64,000 nt of DNA, taken from Vicinamibacterales bacterium. Its GTDB lineage: Bacteria > Acidobacteriota > Vicinamibacteria > Vicinamibacterales > UBA8438. The stretch's first letter is position 1, and each line of letters starts with the position of its first letter. This document shows positions 1-8,878 of this stretch, one piece after another. The DNA lies in the NCBI GenBank assembly GCA_029940535.1, contig JAPYUM010000015.1, positions 1 through 64,000 of the forward strand. The letters run 5' to 3'. A program made the translations under genes and the position numbers. The notes beneath the pieces are model-generated. The model was not told the origin of the DNA. It ran no database searches and saw only the letters and a program-made list of their open reading frames with translations.

Positions 1-1
1 C

Positions 2-433
2 TCCTCGTCGTTGCTTCGTTCCTGTCGCACGCCGTCGATGAATGTCACCCCCGCGGGCGACCTGACGTCGTCAGCGGGCATCAGTGGCTCGGCCACCGAC
101 ACGCTGGTCGTCGACCCCAGGCCCACGGAACTCCGGTTCACCAAGGAGTTCACTGACGACCTCTACGACGTGATCCCGGGACTCCTTGCGCTTGACCTCC
201 CGACCCCAGACGTGTGTGGCCCCAGGTCGGTCCTGAGCGGTACGGATTTGCTTCTCCTCACCGACGCCAGCTTGCCGCCGGGCGGGCTCTGCGCAATTCC
301 TGTGACGCTGCAACTGCCCGGGACCGCCGGTACGTTCACCAACACGACGACGGACCTGCTGGTCGGTGGGCAGCCCGTGGCCTCGCCCGCGACCGATACC
401 CTGGTCGCCGAACCGCTGCCCGTGCCGGACTGA
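2..433 (+). CDS. C-terminal end of a DUF11-like repeat surface protein (cut by window edge)
   Basis: The frame is open from base 2, so the gene enters from the left and only its last 143 codons are visible. Two repeat ends are recognisable: AGDLTSSAGISGSATDTL near the start and TFTNTTTDLLVGGQPVASPATDTL near the end. They alternate with a segment ending GGLCAIPVTLQLPGTAGTF. This Gly/Thr-rich pattern is typical of DUF11/DUF7933 repeats in large secreted bacterial proteins that form tandem beta-sandwich domains. The segment between the two repeat ends lacks some usual conserved positions, and the gene lies in a decayed neighbourhood, so it may itself be a fragment. The function is unknown; an extracellular structural or adhesive role is inferred from the family only. 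Confidence 0.5.
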   Translation, partial: SSSLLRSCRTPSMNVTPAGDLTSSAGISGSATDTLVVDPRPTELRFTKEFTDDLYDVIPGLLALDLPTPDVCGPRSVLSGTDLLLLTDASLPPGGLCAIPVTLQLPGTAGTFTNTTTDLLVGGQPVASPATDTLVAEPLPVPD

Positions 434-480
434 GAGCCATCGTGGAGCGGTGGCCGCCGGGGCCGGGACAAGGCCAGCGT

Positions 481-575
481 TGAGGCGAAGATGCCACAGT
501 TCATGCTGCGGGAACCGTCTGTGACCGACGAAGCAACGCCACCAGATGGGCGCCTCTTCGGAAATCCTGCTAGAA
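481..575 (-). repeat. Dispersed palindromic repeat, copy A
   Basis: Read on the minus strand, this segment carries the family core GGCGTTGCTTCGTCGGTCAC, also found at 47618-47722 and, nearly identical, at 27113-27217. It is bounded by TTTCCGAAGAGGCGCC on one side and a degenerate arm (GGCATCTTCGCC) on the other. It lies between the 3' ends of two convergent gene remnants. The arms are poorly conserved, so this is a decayed copy. Confidence 0.6.
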
Positions 576-860
576 CCGGAACAGGCGGGTGAGCTTGACC
601 ACGAACGCGCGGTTTTCGAGGGCGGGATACCGTGGCGACAGGGTGTCGCGCTCGTCTGTATACACCACGAACAGCTCGCTCCCCGGCAGATACTCCCAGC
701 GGAATCGGACGTTCGTGCCGAGCGAGCCGGCGCCGGAGTTGTATTGGAGGAGCGCGGCGACGAACATGCGTGGCGTGAGGGTGTAGGTGGTCCGGGTCGC
801 GATGAGCTCGGTGGTGAAGTCGCCCTGGGGCAGGTTGATCCAGTTGACATCTGTGGACAC
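570..860 (-). pseudogene. C-terminal remnant of a DUF5916 outer-membrane-barrel protein
   Basis: These 96 codons match the far C-terminus of DUF5916 proteins, which are large Acidobacteriota/Bacteroidota proteins with a CBM9-like N-terminus and a C-terminal barrel. The tell-tale pieces are a TLTPRMFVAALLQYNS strand, a GSELFVVYTDERDT strand and the closing RAFVVKLTRLFRF, ending in Phe as outer-membrane barrels do. The family is normally 700-900 residues, and nothing of the first 600 or more is found upstream: after about 70 bp comes the end of the symporter gene. This is therefore a truncated leftover and is unlikely to be functional. The short ATG at 860 is only where the open frame happens to begin. 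Confidence 0.75.
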
Positions 861-932
861 CGCAGCGTCTGTTCGACGTCGTGCACTTCTCGCCGCACAC
901 CGATGACGTGACGGCAGCCGCCGCCACGAAGA

Positions 933-2264
933 TTAGACCGAGGGCGCGGTGATGTTTACGGCCTGATCTCCCTTGAAGACGCGAGTCAGGACAAAGGCGG
1001 CGAAGGTGTCGCCGATCAGATTGGTCAGGGTCCGGAAGCGGTCCGAGATGAAGTCGAACGCCGCGAAGAACGGCACGATGACCAGTGCTACCTGATCCTG
1101 GGAGACCCCTTCGACGCCGGTGGCCACCGCCGCGGTGACCAGCACCGAACGCAGCAACGCGATGCTGGCGCCGGGCGCCGCGGCGGTGGCCACCGAGGCC
1201 CCCATGACCGTTCCGCCGATCATCAGCGCATCGCCCCAGGTGATCGCATGCCCCAGGGCTTCCAGCACCACCATCACCCGAACCATGATCCCGACACAGG
1301 TGCCATCCATGTTGACGGTGGCGCCAAACGGAAAGATGAAATCGGCGACCGACTTGGGCACGCCTGCCTTGCCGGCGCATCGCATGGTGGTGGGTAGCGT
1401 GCCCATCGACGAGCTGCTACCGAAGGCCACGACATAGGCGGGCGACATCTGGCGCAAGTAGGTGATGACCGCCCCGCGCCACACCAGGGTCAGCAACACG
1501 AAGACGCCGAGCACGTGCAGACCCATGCCCAGGATGTCGGCCATCAGGATGACGCGGACCTTGTCGAGCAGGAAGCCCAGCCCGTGGGTACCGGCCAGAC
1601 CCAGACTCATGAAGAACACCGCCATCGGGAGCCCACGTAGCACGCGCAGCATCCAGTCCACGGTGAGCTTGGCCATCGGCGCGAACATCTCGTCGGCCGC
1701 GCGCTTGATGCGTTCGGATGTGGCGACCACGATCAGCGCGCCCATCGCCATCATCGCGATGAGCTTGAGCAGGTCCATCTCGGCCCACGGCGCTGCAAAC
1801 GGCCGAGCCACGAACGCCACGGACAGGTCGAACAGCCCCGATGCCGTGTCGGCGGTTTCCGGCTGAGGGAACTCCACCCCCAGCCCCGGAATCAGCCACT
1901 TGCCAACCAGAGAGGCCCAAGCCACCGCGCTGGCGGTCGTGGCCGCGAAGAGCGCGATGGCCGTGAGGGCGATCTTGACGCTCTTGGAATTGGTGCTGAT
2001 CGCGTTGTAGACCGATGCGGCCACCAGTGGCTGCATGAAGAACGTCAGCAGCCAGATGAACAGCGCGCCCAGTGCGCCCGCCACCCGGACGATGGCGTGT
2101 GGCTCGATGGCATCGGGGTCGTGCAGGAGTTGCCCGCCGAGCAACCCTGAAGACATCATCACCACCAGGACGATCAGCAGCCGCGTCGGATCGTCACTGG
2201 TTGCGAAGAGATTCCGCGAAATCAACTGCCTGACTGAGCCTTGGTCTTCGAGTTCGCTGGTCAT
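933..2264 (-). CDS. Dicarboxylate/amino acid:cation symporter (DAACS/SLC1 family)
   Basis: This is a 443-residue inner-membrane secondary transporter of the glutamate/dicarboxylate symporter fold, which couples uptake of acidic amino acids or C4-dicarboxylates to Na+ or H+. All hallmark elements are visible. The serine-rich hairpin 1 motif FGSSSSMGT is at residues 281-289. The unwound TM7 motif NMDGT is at 318-322. Hairpin 2 is AAPGAS around 362-367. The substrate-binding TM8 segment runs from D408 through R411/T412 to N415. The loop between TM3 and TM4 is long (about 125-160). The length fits the family (400-450 residues). The gene stands alone between decayed genes, and the exact substrate cannot be told from sequence. 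Confidence 0.95.
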   Translation of the reverse strand: MTSELEDQGSVRQLISRNLFATSDDPTRLLIVLVVMMSSGLLGGQLLHDPDAIEPHAIVRVAGALGALFIWLLTFFMQPLVAASVYNAISTNSKSVKIALTAIALFAATTASAVAWASLVGKWLIPGLGVEFPQPETADTASGLFDLSVAFVARPFAAPWAEMDLLKLIAMMAMGALIVVATSERIKRAADEMFAPMAKLTVDWMLRVLRGLPMAVFFMSLGLAGTHGLGFLLDKVRVILMADILGMGLHVLGVFVLLTLVWRGAVITYLRQMSPAYVVAFGSSSSMGTLPTTMRCAGKAGVPKSVADFIFPFGATVNMDGTCVGIMVRVMVVLEALGHAITWGDALMIGGTVMGASVATAAAPGASIALLRSVLVTAAVATGVEGVSQDQVALVIVPFFAAFDFISDRFRTLTNLIGDTFAAFVLTRVFKGDQAVNITAPSV

Positions 2265-2291
2265 CGCTGTCCTTGAACCTTCTGCCTTTCG

Positions 2292-2790
2292 TCATTGACT
2301 TGGCAGCAGCCGCTCGAGCTCGGACATCCAGTTGAGCACCACCCGGAAGTCGCCGCTGGGGCTCGTCGCCTCAAGGGATTGCACCATCAGGAACCGTCGT
2401 CCGTCCGGCGAGACATCGAAGTTGAGGCCACCGAGGTTGCCTGGCTCGAAGTTGCCCTCGAACAACAAGCGCGGCGGACCGATGGAGAGGATCGGTTTCG
2501 TCTCGACCGACACCACGGTCATGCGACGACCGTCGAGGAAACCCGACTCTTCGCTGATCACGACTCGCGGACCTTGACGGGGTCCCCCACACGCCTCAGT
2601 TCGTCGATGTCGAACCAAACACCCAGAGATCTCCGTCGGGGCCGACGAACACGATGTGGCCCGTGGGCACGTAGCGCGACATGGAGCCGGCCATCAGCAC
2701 GCGGTGCCCGTTGGTGCCACGGCGCTGCACGGCTATCCGAGCCGTGTCCTGCCGACGCGACCAGACCACGAACAGCCTGGTGTGGGTCAT
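2292..2790 (-). pseudogene. Frameshifted PD40/WD40-like beta-propeller remnant (minus strand)
   Basis: Pieces of a TolB-type PD40 propeller, as found behind acidobacterial Ser/Thr kinases, are spread over different minus-strand frames. The first piece, ARIAVQRRGTNGHRVLMAGSMSRYVPTGHIVFV, is in frame up to about 2600. FDIDELRRVGDPVKV follows in a second frame. The tail, which runs from GPPRLLFEGNFEPGN through FDVSPDGRRFLMVQ to VVLNWMSELERLLPSQ, is at 2292-2560. About 200 residues expected between the second and third pieces are missing, and no start or kinase domain remains. It is a decayed gene with at least one frameshift and an internal deletion. Confidence 0.7.
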
Positions 2791-3705
2791 TCGCGCCTAC
2801 GACATCGAACCGGTCGAGCCAGGTTTCGAAGTGAGCGCGCCGAGAGGGTTCCTCATGAGGCTCTCGCCCGACGGACAACGTCTGGCCATGGCGACCAGGG
2901 GGGACGACAGGAACATCGATGCCTGGATCAAGCATCTGCCGGACGGTCCCATGGAGCGGCTCACGATCGACGAGGAGCAGGCCGCCGAGCCCTCTTGAAC
3001 CGCCGACGGCGAACATCTAGTCTACACCAGAGCCGCGCAGACCGTGGGACCGTACAGCGCGTGGCAGAGCCGTGCCGACGGCACAGGGTCGCTTGAGCTC
3101 CTGCTTGAAGATGCGCGGAGCCTGCACTACGCACAGTGGTCGCCCGATGGCGAGTGGATGGTGTTTCGGACCGGTGTCGATCGACCCACCGCAAAATACG
3201 ACATCGTCGGCTTTCGCCCCGGCGTAGACACCGCAGCAGTGGACCTCGTCGCCACACCTGCGTCGACGAAGGTGCGCCGGCCCTGTCCCCCGATGGTCGT
3301 TGGCTTGCGTATTCGTCTGACCGCACCGGACGACGCGAGGTGTACGTGCGGGCGTTTCCAGACGTCGGTTCGAGTCGGTCGCAGGTATCGGTGAACGGTG
3401 GCAATAGCCCGAGGTGGGCGCCCAACGGCGGCGAACTCTTCTACGTCGATGCCGACTCCAACATGGTCGCAGCCCAAGTCGAGACCACCGCCGAGTTCCG
3501 AGTGGTCCAACGTGAGTCTCTCTTCACTATCGGCGCCGAGTTTCTGGACCCTCGCAACCGGACCTTCGAGGTGTCTCCCATGGACGGTCGGTTCCTGATG
3601 CTCCGACTGGCCAGAGGCGGCGCGGTCGACGACCCGGCGGGCACCCAGTTCGTCCTCGTGCAGAATTCGTTCCGCGAGCTGCGCGAACGGGCCGGCGGCA
3701 ACTGA
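2765..3705 (+). pseudogene. Frameshifted PD40/WD40-like beta-propeller remnant (plus strand)
   Basis: This is the C-terminal half of a second PD40 propeller gene, broken into three plus-strand frames. The first frame (about 2765-2998) has RLSPDGQRLAMATRG and DAWIKHLPDGPMERLTID, ending at a stop. The second (about 3044-3250) has SLHYAQWSPDGEWMVFRTG. The third (about 3262-3705) has ALSPDGRWLAYSSDRTGRRE, NSPRWAPNGGELFYVDAD, FEVSPMDGRFLMLRL and the natural C-terminus. Repeated SPDG turns mark the blades. The N-terminal half is absent: it begins exactly where the oppositely oriented remnant begins, so the pair marks a rearrangement junction near 2770. Confidence 0.7.
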
Positions 3706-4072
3706 CGGGTCGTGGAGACCGGCTGATCGAACCAAATCAGAGTCTCGGCGCGAAGCGGGTCTTTCACCGCGGGCCACTAGTCTAGGGTGGCATCTTCACT
3801 ACCAGGCAAGAGGCTACGGAAGTGACGTTGCAACGACGTTCCCGCGGGAACGTCGTCGCGCGAGGGCATCGCCGACGCCGGGTCGCGGTCGCCGAGAACA
3901 GCGTGCGTCCTTCTGACGCCGCTCTGACCCGTATAGCAACCGAGGCCCGGACCTCGCGCAACCGGCATTCGGAAAGCTCAAGAGAAAATTAGATTCCGGT
4001 ATGATTGACGAGCTTTTCTCAGCCACTATTGCCGCATGCGCAGAGGGTGTGCCAACGCCCAGGAGGTCAGAC
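3706..4072. other. Gene-free stretch upstream of the esterase
   Basis: These 367 bases lie between the propeller remnant and the esterase gene. Apart from the 24-bp palindrome at 3833-3856 they hold no recognisable coding or RNA feature. No convincing sigma70 promoter for the esterase was identified, although one is expected in this stretch. Confidence 0.5.
3833..3856. repeat. 24-bp perfect palindrome (copy 1 of 2)
   Basis: The sequence is self-complementary over 24 bases and contains the core GTTCCCGCGGGAAC. The central 22 bases are identical to those at 60327-60348. This copy lies 217 bp before the start of the esterase gene at 4073. It could be an operator or a REP-like element; there is no adjacent T-run, so a terminator is unlikely. 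Confidence 0.7.
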
Positions 4073-4891
4073 ATGCATCCCATACCGCACTTCGCTCGCG
4101 TCGTATTCGCGCTCGTTGCCACCCTCGCGTTCGTGACAGGGCTCCCGGGGCTCGCGTCGGCCCAACGTGAGGCGCGAGACAACGAATACGCGGTCAACGA
4201 TCTCCGCGTCCAGCACCGGTCGTATGTGATGGAGGAGACCGACGAAAGCATTCCGTATGCCGTGTTCGTCCCGTCCACCTACGATCCGTCGACACCGACA
4301 CCACTGATCGTGTCGCTACACGGCGCGGGGCGGCAGTTCGACTGGCTGATGAACTATGCCGGCTTCCTCGATCAGGCCGAACAGCACGGGTATGTGGTCG
4401 TGACTCCGCTAGGCTACACGCGTCGCGGCGGCTACGGCTATCGTGGCGATTCGGAGCAGGACCGGCGGGCAGAGCAGGACGTCATGAACGTCTTCAAGCT
4501 GGTCACGAACGAGTTCAACATCGACGAAAATCGCATCTACCTCTGGGGCCATTCGATGGGTGGGTCTGGCACGTATTACATCGCGAGCCGCCACCCCGAG
4601 ATCTGGGCCGGCCTGGCGGCGGTGGCCGGTGGCAGCATGACGGCAGAGTATGTCGACGAAGAGGCGATCCGACATCTGCCGTTTCTTGTCATCCAAGGCT
4701 CCGACGACCAGACGGTTCCCGCATCACGAGCACGCGAGTCGGTGGCCAGGATGCGCGCGCTTGGGATGCAGCATCTATATATCGAGATCCCGGGCGGTGA
4801 CCACTCGCTGTTCGTTTCCAGAAATCCCAAGGTCGTCGGACACTTATTCTCGTTCTTCAACCTTGTCGCGAAGACTCATGGCAGCAAGTAG
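4073..4891 (+). CDS. Secreted alpha/beta-hydrolase esterase (PHB-depolymerase/LpqC-like)
   Basis: The protein has 272 residues with a Sec signal peptide (MHPIPHFARVVFALVATLAF... cleaved near ASA-QR, residue 30) and an alpha/beta-hydrolase domain. The oxyanion segment SLHGAG is at 81-86, the nucleophile elbow GHSMGG at 159-164 (Ser161), the acid in QGSDDQTVP (Asp211/212) and the histidine in GGDHSLF (His244), so the triad is complete. The arrangement resembles the phospholipase/carboxylesterase and poly(3-hydroxybutyrate) depolymerase-like group, which cleaves ester bonds outside the cytoplasm. The start was chosen at ATG 4073 because AGGAGG lies 6 nt upstream and the signal peptide begins there; an in-frame ATG at 4001 lacks both. 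The natural substrate is unknown. Confidence 0.88.
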   Translation: MHPIPHFARVVFALVATLAFVTGLPGLASAQREARDNEYAVNDLRVQHRSYVMEETDESIPYAVFVPSTYDPSTPTPLIVSLHGAGRQFDWLMNYAGFLDQAEQHGYVVVTPLGYTRRGGYGYRGDSEQDRRAEQDVMNVFKLVTNEFNIDENRIYLWGHSMGGSGTYYIASRHPEIWAGLAAVAGGSMTAEYVDEEAIRHLPFLVIQGSDDQTVPASRARESVARMRALGMQHLYIEIPGGDHSLFVSRNPKVVGHLFSFFNLVAKTHGSK

Positions 4892-5170
4892 CCACAGCCA
4901 GTCCTGTTAGCCGCCACCCAGACGGTTCCGAGTGTCGTCGCGCCCTCGGTCGGCGGGTCGTCTACGACGGTGCCGGCACGTGTTCCAAGGACTTGTTCTT
5001 GAATCTTGGCGGGTCGGGAGAAACCGCGACACGCGCGCGCGGTTGCCAACGAAATTCCTGCCACACCGCCGAGCGTGACCCCTTCAGGGGCGCTCCAATC
5101 GCGGCAACGCACGCGCCAGACCGGGCGGGCCGCATTCTTGCACGATGCCGTGTCATCGGAGGAGCGCGCC

Positions 5171-6139
5171 GTGCCGTACGACACCAACACGGATGATCTG
5201 GGATTGCTGGGATGCAGCGAGGCGCTCATCGCCCTGCGCGCCACGTTGCGCCGCGTGGCGGACTCGCCATACGCTGTGCTCATTACGGGCGAGAGTGGTA
5301 GCGGGAAAGAGCTCGTGGCTCGGGCGGTGCACCGACTGAGCCGTCGCTCGGCACGACGATTCGGCGCGGTCAACTGCGCCGCCCTGATTGACGAGCTGGT
5401 TGAAGCGGAGCTGTTCGGGTACGCGAAGGGCGCATTCACCGGCGCGGTGACCGAGCGCGCGGGGCTGTTCGAGTCGGCGGATCGAGGCACGCTATTTCTT
5501 GACGAAGTAGGGGAGTTGTCCCAGCGCGCCCAGGCAAAGTTGCTGCGGGTGCTGCAAGACGGGGAGATTCGTCGCGTCGGTGAGAATCAGCCGCGTCGGG
5601 TCGATGTGCGCGTCGTGGCGGCCACGAATCGTCCCCTCGCCGACGCGGTCGTGAACGGTCACTTCCGAGAGGACCTGCTGTATCGCCTCGATGTCCTGCG
5701 CATGGAGGTGCCGCCGTTGCGGGAGCGAGGCGACGATGTCCTGCTACTGGCGGAGCACTTCTGGAGTCGGGCCCAGTCCCTGACGGGGAGCCGGGCCGCG
5801 CCCGCCAAATCGACACTGACGGCACTGGCTCGCTATCACTGGCCGGGCAACGTGCGACAGTTGGAGAATGTTGTGGCGTCGCTCGTCGTCCAGGGACCGC
5901 GCCACGGCGTGGTGGGACCGTCGGCGCTACCGCCCACATTCGGAACGACCAAGCGCGAGGTGCCGTCGCTGCGGGAAGCGCGCGTCTCGTTCGAACGCCG
6001 GTTCGTCAGCGGCGCCCTGGCTCGAGCCGGGGGGCGTCGCGGGAAGGCCGCGGTGGAACTGGGGGTGACTCGGCAGGGTCTCGCCAAACTGTTGAAGCGG
6101 CTCGCCCTGGATCAGCCCGGCATGTCGGCGTCCAGCTAG
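5171..6139 (+). CDS. Sigma54-interaction AAA+ transcription activator without receiver domain
   Basis: This is an NtrC-family enhancer-binding protein reduced to its AAA+ core and a DNA-binding domain (322 residues). It has Walker A GESGSGKE at 40-47, the sigma54-contacting GAFTGA loop at 87-92, Walker B LFLDEV at 108-113, the sensor-type segment AATNRPL and the arginine-finger region FREDLLYRLDVLRMEVPPLRER. A Fis-type helix-turn-helix lies at the C-terminus (GRRGKAAVELGVTRQGLAKLLKRL). There is no N-terminal response-regulator, GAF or PAS domain. GTG 5171 is preferred because GGAGGAG sits 6 nt upstream; the longer frame to 5006 adds only low-complexity sequence. No sigma54 target promoter was found nearby, so its regulon is unknown. 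Confidence 0.88.
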   Translation: MPYDTNTDDLGLLGCSEALIALRATLRRVADSPYAVLITGESGSGKELVARAVHRLSRRSARRFGAVNCAALIDELVEAELFGYAKGAFTGAVTERAGLFESADRGTLFLDEVGELSQRAQAKLLRVLQDGEIRRVGENQPRRVDVRVVAATNRPLADAVVNGHFREDLLYRLDVLRMEVPPLRERGDDVLLLAEHFWSRAQSLTGSRAAPAKSTLTALARYHWPGNVRQLENVVASLVVQGPRHGVVGPSALPPTFGTTKREVPSLREARVSFERRFVSGALARAGGRRGKAAVELGVTRQGLAKLLKRLALDQPGMSASS

Positions 6140-6169
6140 TCTCCTGTCTGGACGCCACATCCCACGGTG

Positions 6170-7489
6170 CTACCCGAACATCAGGTTCACTATGAAGACT
6201 GCGGCGAGGATGCCGGCGATGTCGGCCATGAGGCACGCCGGCACGGTGTGGCGCGTCTCCCGAATCCCGATGGCGCCGTAATAGACGGCCAGGGTGTAGA
6301 AGGTCGTCTCGGTGCTGCCCTGGAAGGTGCTGACCATGTATCCGATCAGCGAATCGGGACCGTAGGCCGTCATCGTTTCCGCCAGAACACCAAACGCGCC
6401 CTGTCCGGACAAGGGTCGGATCAGGGCCATGGGTAGCACCTCTGGCGGCATCCCGATCAACGCGGTCACCGGCGCGATGATGCCGGCGATGAGATCGATG
6501 CCGCCGGAGGCTCGGAACATGCCAATGACCACCAGGATGGCGACCAGGTAGGGGATAATCCGGATCGCCACCTGGAATCCCTGCTTGGCGCCTTCGGCGA
6601 GCGAGTCGTACACCCGGACCCCGCGGACCCAACCGTACAGCATCAGCGCCGCGACCAAGGTCGGCAGCATCCAACCGCCGCTGACGGCGGTGATGATGTC
6701 GATGGGCGCCTGGCCCCGCAACCCCCAGACGAAGCGCGCGAGCAAGACGGCCAGTGCCAGCCAGAAGAGCCGGCCCAACCACTGTCGTGTTGGTCGAGGG
6801 ACGGAGACAAGCGGAGCGGCCGCCTCGCCGGCCATGGCCTCGGTGCTGGCGGCGAGGTCGACCGCCCCATCGGCGACCGGGTCCATCTTCAAGGGTGGCT
6901 CGGTTCGACGGTAAAACGGCAGCCGGCTGAAGAGCACCGCGGCGGACACCCCGACCACGGTGGCGCAGGCACTCGCGAACCACGTCGGCAGGAAGATGCC
7001 GACCGCATCGGCAGACCCCACCGAGGCTCGCAGGGAGACGACGCCGGAGGGCAGAATCGAGAGCGCCGACGTGTTCATCGCGAGGAAGAGCACCATCGCA
7101 TTCGTGGCGGTGCCCGTTTTCGAGTTGAGCTTGTTCAGTTCCTCCATCGCCTTGATGCCAAACGGCGTGGCGGCGTTGCCCAATCCGAGCATGTTGGCGG
7201 CAATGTTGAGGATCATCGCGCTCATGGCGGGGCTATCGGCCGGCACGTTCGGAAACAGACGGCGCATGAGGGGGCCCAGCGCGTGCGCCACGCTGCGGAG
7301 CAAGCCGGCGTCCTCCGCCACCCGCATCAGCCCCAAGAAAAATGCCATGAGACCGACCAAGCCAATGGCCAGGTCTACCGCGCCGCCGGCCGACGACACA
7401 ATGGAATCAGTGACAGCCTGCATCTGGCCAGTGAATGCGGCCAGCAGAATGGCGGAGAGCCCGGCAAAAACGATCAGACCGTTGAGCAT
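6170..7489 (-). CDS. SpmA-SpmB fused nucleoside-recognition/gate domain membrane protein
   Basis: This 439-residue polytopic membrane protein is built from two halves that are separate proteins in Bacillus. The N-terminal half (about 1-195, with LGLGNAATPFGIKAMEELN and FLAMNTSALSILPSGVVSLRA) matches SpmA. The C-terminal half (about 240-439, with a GGIDLIAGII stretch, MALIRPLSGQGAFGVL and FQGSTETTFYTLAVYYGA) matches SpmB. Both carry the Gate domain. In Bacillus the pair supports spore-core dehydration; in non-sporulating Gram-negatives the fused form is widespread and its role is unknown, probably transport-like. No spore genes accompany it here except the S55 homologue about 4 kb away. It is transcribed alone on the minus strand. 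Confidence 0.88.
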   Translation of the reverse strand: MLNGLIVFAGLSAILLAAFTGQMQAVTDSIVSSAGGAVDLAIGLVGLMAFFLGLMRVAEDAGLLRSVAHALGPLMRRLFPNVPADSPAMSAMILNIAANMLGLGNAATPFGIKAMEELNKLNSKTGTATNAMVLFLAMNTSALSILPSGVVSLRASVGSADAVGIFLPTWFASACATVVGVSAAVLFSRLPFYRRTEPPLKMDPVADGAVDLAASTEAMAGEAAAPLVSVPRPTRQWLGRLFWLALAVLLARFVWGLRGQAPIDIITAVSGGWMLPTLVAALMLYGWVRGVRVYDSLAEGAKQGFQVAIRIIPYLVAILVVIGMFRASGGIDLIAGIIAPVTALIGMPPEVLPMALIRPLSGQGAFGVLAETMTAYGPDSLIGYMVSTFQGSTETTFYTLAVYYGAIGIRETRHTVPACLMADIAGILAAVFIVNLMFG

Positions 7490-7521
7490 CGTGTCAGCGT
7501 AAGGACCCGCTCAGGAACAAG

Positions 7522-7641
7522 TTGACCATTCTGGACGTCGAGGCATCCCGTCCGGCAAGGCGTGAGGAGTGCACATACCGGGAGTATGTAAGCGACGAAC
7601 AACGTCGCCGGACGGGATGCATCGGTGGTCAGAATGGTCAA
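7522..7641. repeat. Dispersed palindromic repeat, intact 120-bp copy
   Basis: The outer arms TTGACCATTCTG (7522-7533) and its exact complement (7630-7641), plus inner arms GCATCCCGTCCGGC (7543-7556 and 7607-7620), make a long near-perfect inverted repeat. The tip is a small ACATAC/GTATGT hairpin (7573-7589). Read on the minus strand the middle resembles the copies at 27113, 47618 and 49997 (a GTTCGTC...ACATAC...CTCCTCACGCC pattern). It lies between two minus-strand genes and could act as an RNA processing site or terminator, or be a non-autonomous mobile element. Confidence 0.8.
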
Positions 7642-7694
7642 GTTATACCTGAGTGGGTCCGAAGGTCAGGGTCCGTGTCGGCGACCCTTGGCGA

Positions 7695-8849
7695 TCACCG
7701 CACACGCGCGAGCCGCCGGGCGCCCGGTACGTGGGCGGTCAAGGTGTCATGCGCCACCAACAACTGCCGCGCCCGCGGAAGATCGCCCGCCTGTTCGACC
7801 AGATCCGCCAGCTCGGCAAATGCCGACGGGTCCAGTGGGTAGCGTACGGTCGCCAGCTCCAACAGCACGACGGCCTCCTCGAGCTCGCCGGCCAGCAGCA
7901 GTGCCCGTGCCAATAGTGTCAGCGCCTCGCTGGACGCGGTGGCCTGGGGAATCGATTGCAGGGCGCCGATCGATTTGGTGAGTGCGGTGCGGTCGTCGGT
8001 CGTCCGCGCGATGTCGAGCCACACCCGCCCCAAGGCCGCGTACACGTGCGCCTCCTCCGGGTGCTCTTCTGAGGCGCGGCCGAGTGACAACACCGCCATG
8101 TCGGTTCGGTCGACGCCGGCGTAGGCCAGACCCAGGTCCACATCGCGCTGCGAGGTGTTCGGGTCCAGGGCGGCCAGGGCTTCGAGCTGTTCGATCCGAT
8201 CGTTGGGGTGACCAGCCACTCCGAGCAGCGCGCCGAGCGCCTCACGGGCCGTCGTGAACCCGGGTGACAACGCCACCGCCTGCCGCAGCGCGTCGATCGC
8301 CTCGTCCTGACGGTCCTGGTCACGCAGGGCCAGTCCCAGCAGATAGTGGGCCTCTGGCATCTCCGGAGCGAGCTTGATCACCTGGCGTAGCAGCGGGATG
8401 GCCAGCGCTGCCCGACCAGCGGAGTGGTGGGCCAGCGCCAACTTGTAGAGCACCCGGGGCGTCTGGTCGTCGAGGGCCACGTAGCCGGCATAGTGGAGGG
8501 CCGCGTCCTCGTGGCGCCCGAGCCCAAACGACACGTCGCCCAGTACCTCGAGCGGGCGAGTCGCGGCCGGGTCCAACGCATTGGCCCGCGTCAGGTCTCG
8601 GCGCGCCGCCTCGAGATCGCCACGACGCTGATAGGTCTGACCCCGTTTGAGATGGGCCAGCATGGAGTCGCCTCGGAGGGCAATCGCGCCACTGAACGCC
8701 TCGATAGCGAGGAAGGTGTCGTCCTGATCCAGGGCCGTGTCGCCGGCCTCGACCAGCCGGCGGTACTCGGATGTTCTGGTAATCCCGACAAACACGAACA
8801 CCGCCGCCATCCCCGCCGCCAGCAGCATGCCGATCGCGAAACGCTTCAT
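7695..8849 (-). CDS. Membrane-anchored tetratricopeptide (TPR) protein
   Basis: This 384-residue protein has one N-terminal transmembrane or uncleaved signal segment (residues 5-25, AIGMLLAAGMAAVFVFVGI). About nine TPR-like helical hairpins follow: AGDTALDQDDTFLAIEAFSGAIAL, KRGQTYQRRGDLEAARRDL, DVSFGLGRHEDAALHYAGYV, YLLGLALRDQDRQDEAIDAL and others. TPR arrays bind partner proteins, so a periplasmic scaffold role is likely. It is the last of three minus-strand genes (S55 protein, propeller, TPR) with a 29-bp gap to the propeller gene, and probably works with them. No enzymatic motif is present. Confidence 0.85.
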   Translation of the reverse strand: MKRFAIGMLLAAGMAAVFVFVGITRTSEYRRLVEAGDTALDQDDTFLAIEAFSGAIALRGDSMLAHLKRGQTYQRRGDLEAARRDLTRANALDPAATRPLEVLGDVSFGLGRHEDAALHYAGYVALDDQTPRVLYKLALAHHSAGRAALAIPLLRQVIKLAPEMPEAHYLLGLALRDQDRQDEAIDALRQAVALSPGFTTAREALGALLGVAGHPNDRIEQLEALAALDPNTSQRDVDLGLAYAGVDRTDMAVLSLGRASEEHPEEAHVYAALGRVWLDIARTTDDRTALTKSIGALQSIPQATASSEALTLLARALLLAGELEEAVVLLELATVRYPLDPSAFAELADLVEQAGDLPRARQLLVAHDTLTAHVPGARRLARVR

Positions 8850-8878
8850 GGCATTCGTACGCCGCTATGGCCTTGTTG

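Noticed and set aside
4001-4072. Esterase start at ATG 4001
   Set aside because: It would place 24 polar residues in front of a clear signal peptide and has no ribosome-binding site; AGGAGG precedes ATG 4073.
5006-5170. N-terminal domain of the sigma54 activator from ATG 5006
   Set aside because: The segment is low-complexity with no similarity to receiver, GAF or PAS domains, and a strong GGAGGAG precedes GTG 5171.
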